Part shown: positions 63,168 through 64,000 of the stretch, piece after piece
How positions within the stretch are numbered: position 1 is the stretch's first letter
Layout: each line of letters begins with the position of its first letter
Assembly: GCF_026735165.1 (NCBI RefSeq)
Contig: NZ_JAPQES010000004.1
Location: 186,001 to 250,000 of the forward strand
Length of the DNA: 64,000 bases
Reading direction: 5' to 3'
Origin: Clostridium ganghwense
GTDB taxonomy: Bacteria; Bacillota; Clostridia; Clostridiales; Clostridiaceae
Program-made: the position numbers and the translations under genes
Notes under the pieces: model-generated
Seen by the model: only the letters and a program-made list of their open reading frames with translations
Told to the model about the DNA's origin: nothing
Databases searched by the model: none

Positions 63168-64000
63168 ATGGATTACAAAAAAATATACGAAGAATGGTTA
63201 AACAATGAATTCTTCGATGAAAAAACACGAAAAGAATTAAAAGCTATTGAAAATGATGAAAAAGAAATTGAAGATAGATTTTATAAAAATCTAGAATTTG
63301 GTACAGCTGGTCTTCGTGGTAAACTTGGAGCTGGAACAAACAGAATGAATGTATATAATGTTTCTAAAGTTACTCAAGGTATTGCTGATTTTATAATTGA
63401 AAAAGGTCAAGAATATATGAATAGAGGTGTTGCAATAGCCTACGACTGCAGACATTACTCAAAGGAATTTGCTAAAACTGCTGCTCTTGTTCTTGCAGGT
63501 AATGGAATTAAAGCTTACCTATTTGAAGATTTACGTCCAACTCCAGAGCTTTCTTATACAGTTAGAAGCCTTGAAACTGCTGCTGGAATTATAATTACAG
63601 CTAGTCATAATCCAAAAGAATATAATGGATATAAAGTTTATTGGGAAGATGGTGCTCAGGTTCTATCAAGCATTGCAGATCCTATGACTGAAAAAATAAA
63701 TGCAATAAATAGCTTTAAAGAAGTAAAAACTATAGATGAAAAAGAAGCTTCTGACAAAGGACTTCTTGTTATATTAGGTAAAGATATGGACTATGAATAC
63801 ATAGAAAAAGTTAAAACCCTAAGTATAAGAGATGACATAGACAAGAACATAAAAGTTGTATACTCTCCACTTAACGGAACTGGAAATATTCCTGTAAGAA
63901 GAGTTCTTAGTGAAAGAGGTTTTTCAAATATAATTGTTGTACCAGAGCAAGAAAATCCTGACCCTAATTTTACAACTGTTGAATATCCTAATCCTGAAAA
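63168..64000 (+). CDS. Phosphoglucomutase (alpha-D-phosphohexomutase), 5' part only
   Basis: About 277 residues before the window ends. N-terminal EFGTAGLRGKLGAGTNRMN, phosphoserine loop ITASHNPKEYNGYK and PLNGTG match bacterial PgcA-type phosphoglucomutases of about 570-580 residues, which interconvert glucose 1- and 6-phosphate. The ATG at 63168 follows AAGAGGAG. Its TASHNP loop and larger predicted size separate it from the mutase at 24834. It would link glycogen phosphorylase output (glucose 1-phosphate) to glycolysis. Confidence 0.93.
   Translation, partial: MDYKKIYEEWLNNEFFDEKTRKELKAIENDEKEIEDRFYKNLEFGTAGLRGKLGAGTNRMNVYNVSKVTQGIADFIIEKGQEYMNRGVAIAYDCRHYSKEFAKTAALVLAGNGIKAYLFEDLRPTPELSYTVRSLETAAGIIITASHNPKEYNGYKVYWEDGAQVLSSIADPMTEKINAINSFKEVKTIDEKEASDKGLLVILGKDMDYEYIEKVKTLSIRDDIDKNIKVVYSPLNGTGNIPVRRVLSERGFSNIIVVPEQENPDPNFTTVEYPNPE

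Noticed and set aside
1-64000. CRISPR arrays, insertion sequences, prophage, tRNA and rRNA genes
   Set aside because: No regularly spaced repeats, transposase or phage genes, or tRNA/rRNA-like sequences were seen.

Overview
The window is a low-GC, AT-rich stretch of a Firmicute chromosome. It looks like a spore-forming Clostridium (cluster I type): strong AGGAGG/GGGGG ribosome binding sites, TTG starts, two H-type small acid-soluble spore proteins, AddAB, YhaM, T-box and SAM leaders, lysine 2,3-aminomutase, and no respiratory genes. I see no insertion sequences, prophage, CRISPR array, tRNA or rRNA. Species cannot be fixed from the sequence.

Layout. 1-8.1 kb: 3'-truncated glutamate synthase large subunit (gltB), a small sspH operon, a LysM protein, and a glgA-glgP glycogen operon. 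8.1-22.3 kb: one 12-gene minus-strand operon. Its order from the promoter is sugar-type ABC transporter (binding protein, ATPase, permease), archaeal-type GAPDH homologue, archaeal-type PGK homologue, split transketolase, iolB, iolD, D-malate dehydrogenase homologue, iolE, iolG. A divergent membrane-bound AraC-type regulator follows (22.4-24.8 kb). 24.8-34.9 kb: phosphohexomutase and the addB-addA-yhaM repair/RNase operon. 35-38.1 kb: a degenerate receiver-receiver-GGDEF protein coupled to a putative HEXXGH metalloprotein, then a small protein. 38.2-46 kb: amtB-glnK, secreted beta-amylase, a chemoreceptor, DJ-1/PfpI, HAD and DUF1648 proteins. 45.8-50.3 kb: SAM-riboswitch-controlled metY-metA and a Tet(M)/TetB(P)-like GTPase. 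50.5-57.5 kb: soluble chemoreceptor, a previously uncalled 46-residue membrane protein, an LCP wall-ligase with an Asn/Asp tail, two transporters, a second sspH and a membrane protein. 57.5-64 kb: T-box-controlled asnS, ablA-ablB (N-acetyl-beta-lysine osmolyte), an M19 dipeptidase, ComFB, and a 5' fragment of a phosphoglucomutase.

Main discovery candidate. The inositol operon has the upper iol enzymes (IolG, E, D, B), which end at 2-deoxy-5-keto-D-gluconate, but no iolC kinase, iolJ aldolase or iolA. In their place it has a split transketolase, a phosphorylating aldehyde dehydrogenase of the GAPDH-II family, a PGK homologue and a D-malate dehydrogenase homologue. I infer a kinase-free route. 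Transketolase removes C5-C6 of the keto acid, leaving the C4 aldehyde (R)-malate semialdehyde, a carboxylate analogue of glyceraldehyde 3-phosphate. The GAPDH and PGK homologues turn this into D-malate plus ATP, and the D-malate dehydrogenase gives pyruvate and CO2. The carbon count, the stereochemistry, and an apparently lost phosphate-binding Arg in the PGK homologue all agree with this. It is an inference from gene content and motifs and has not been tested.
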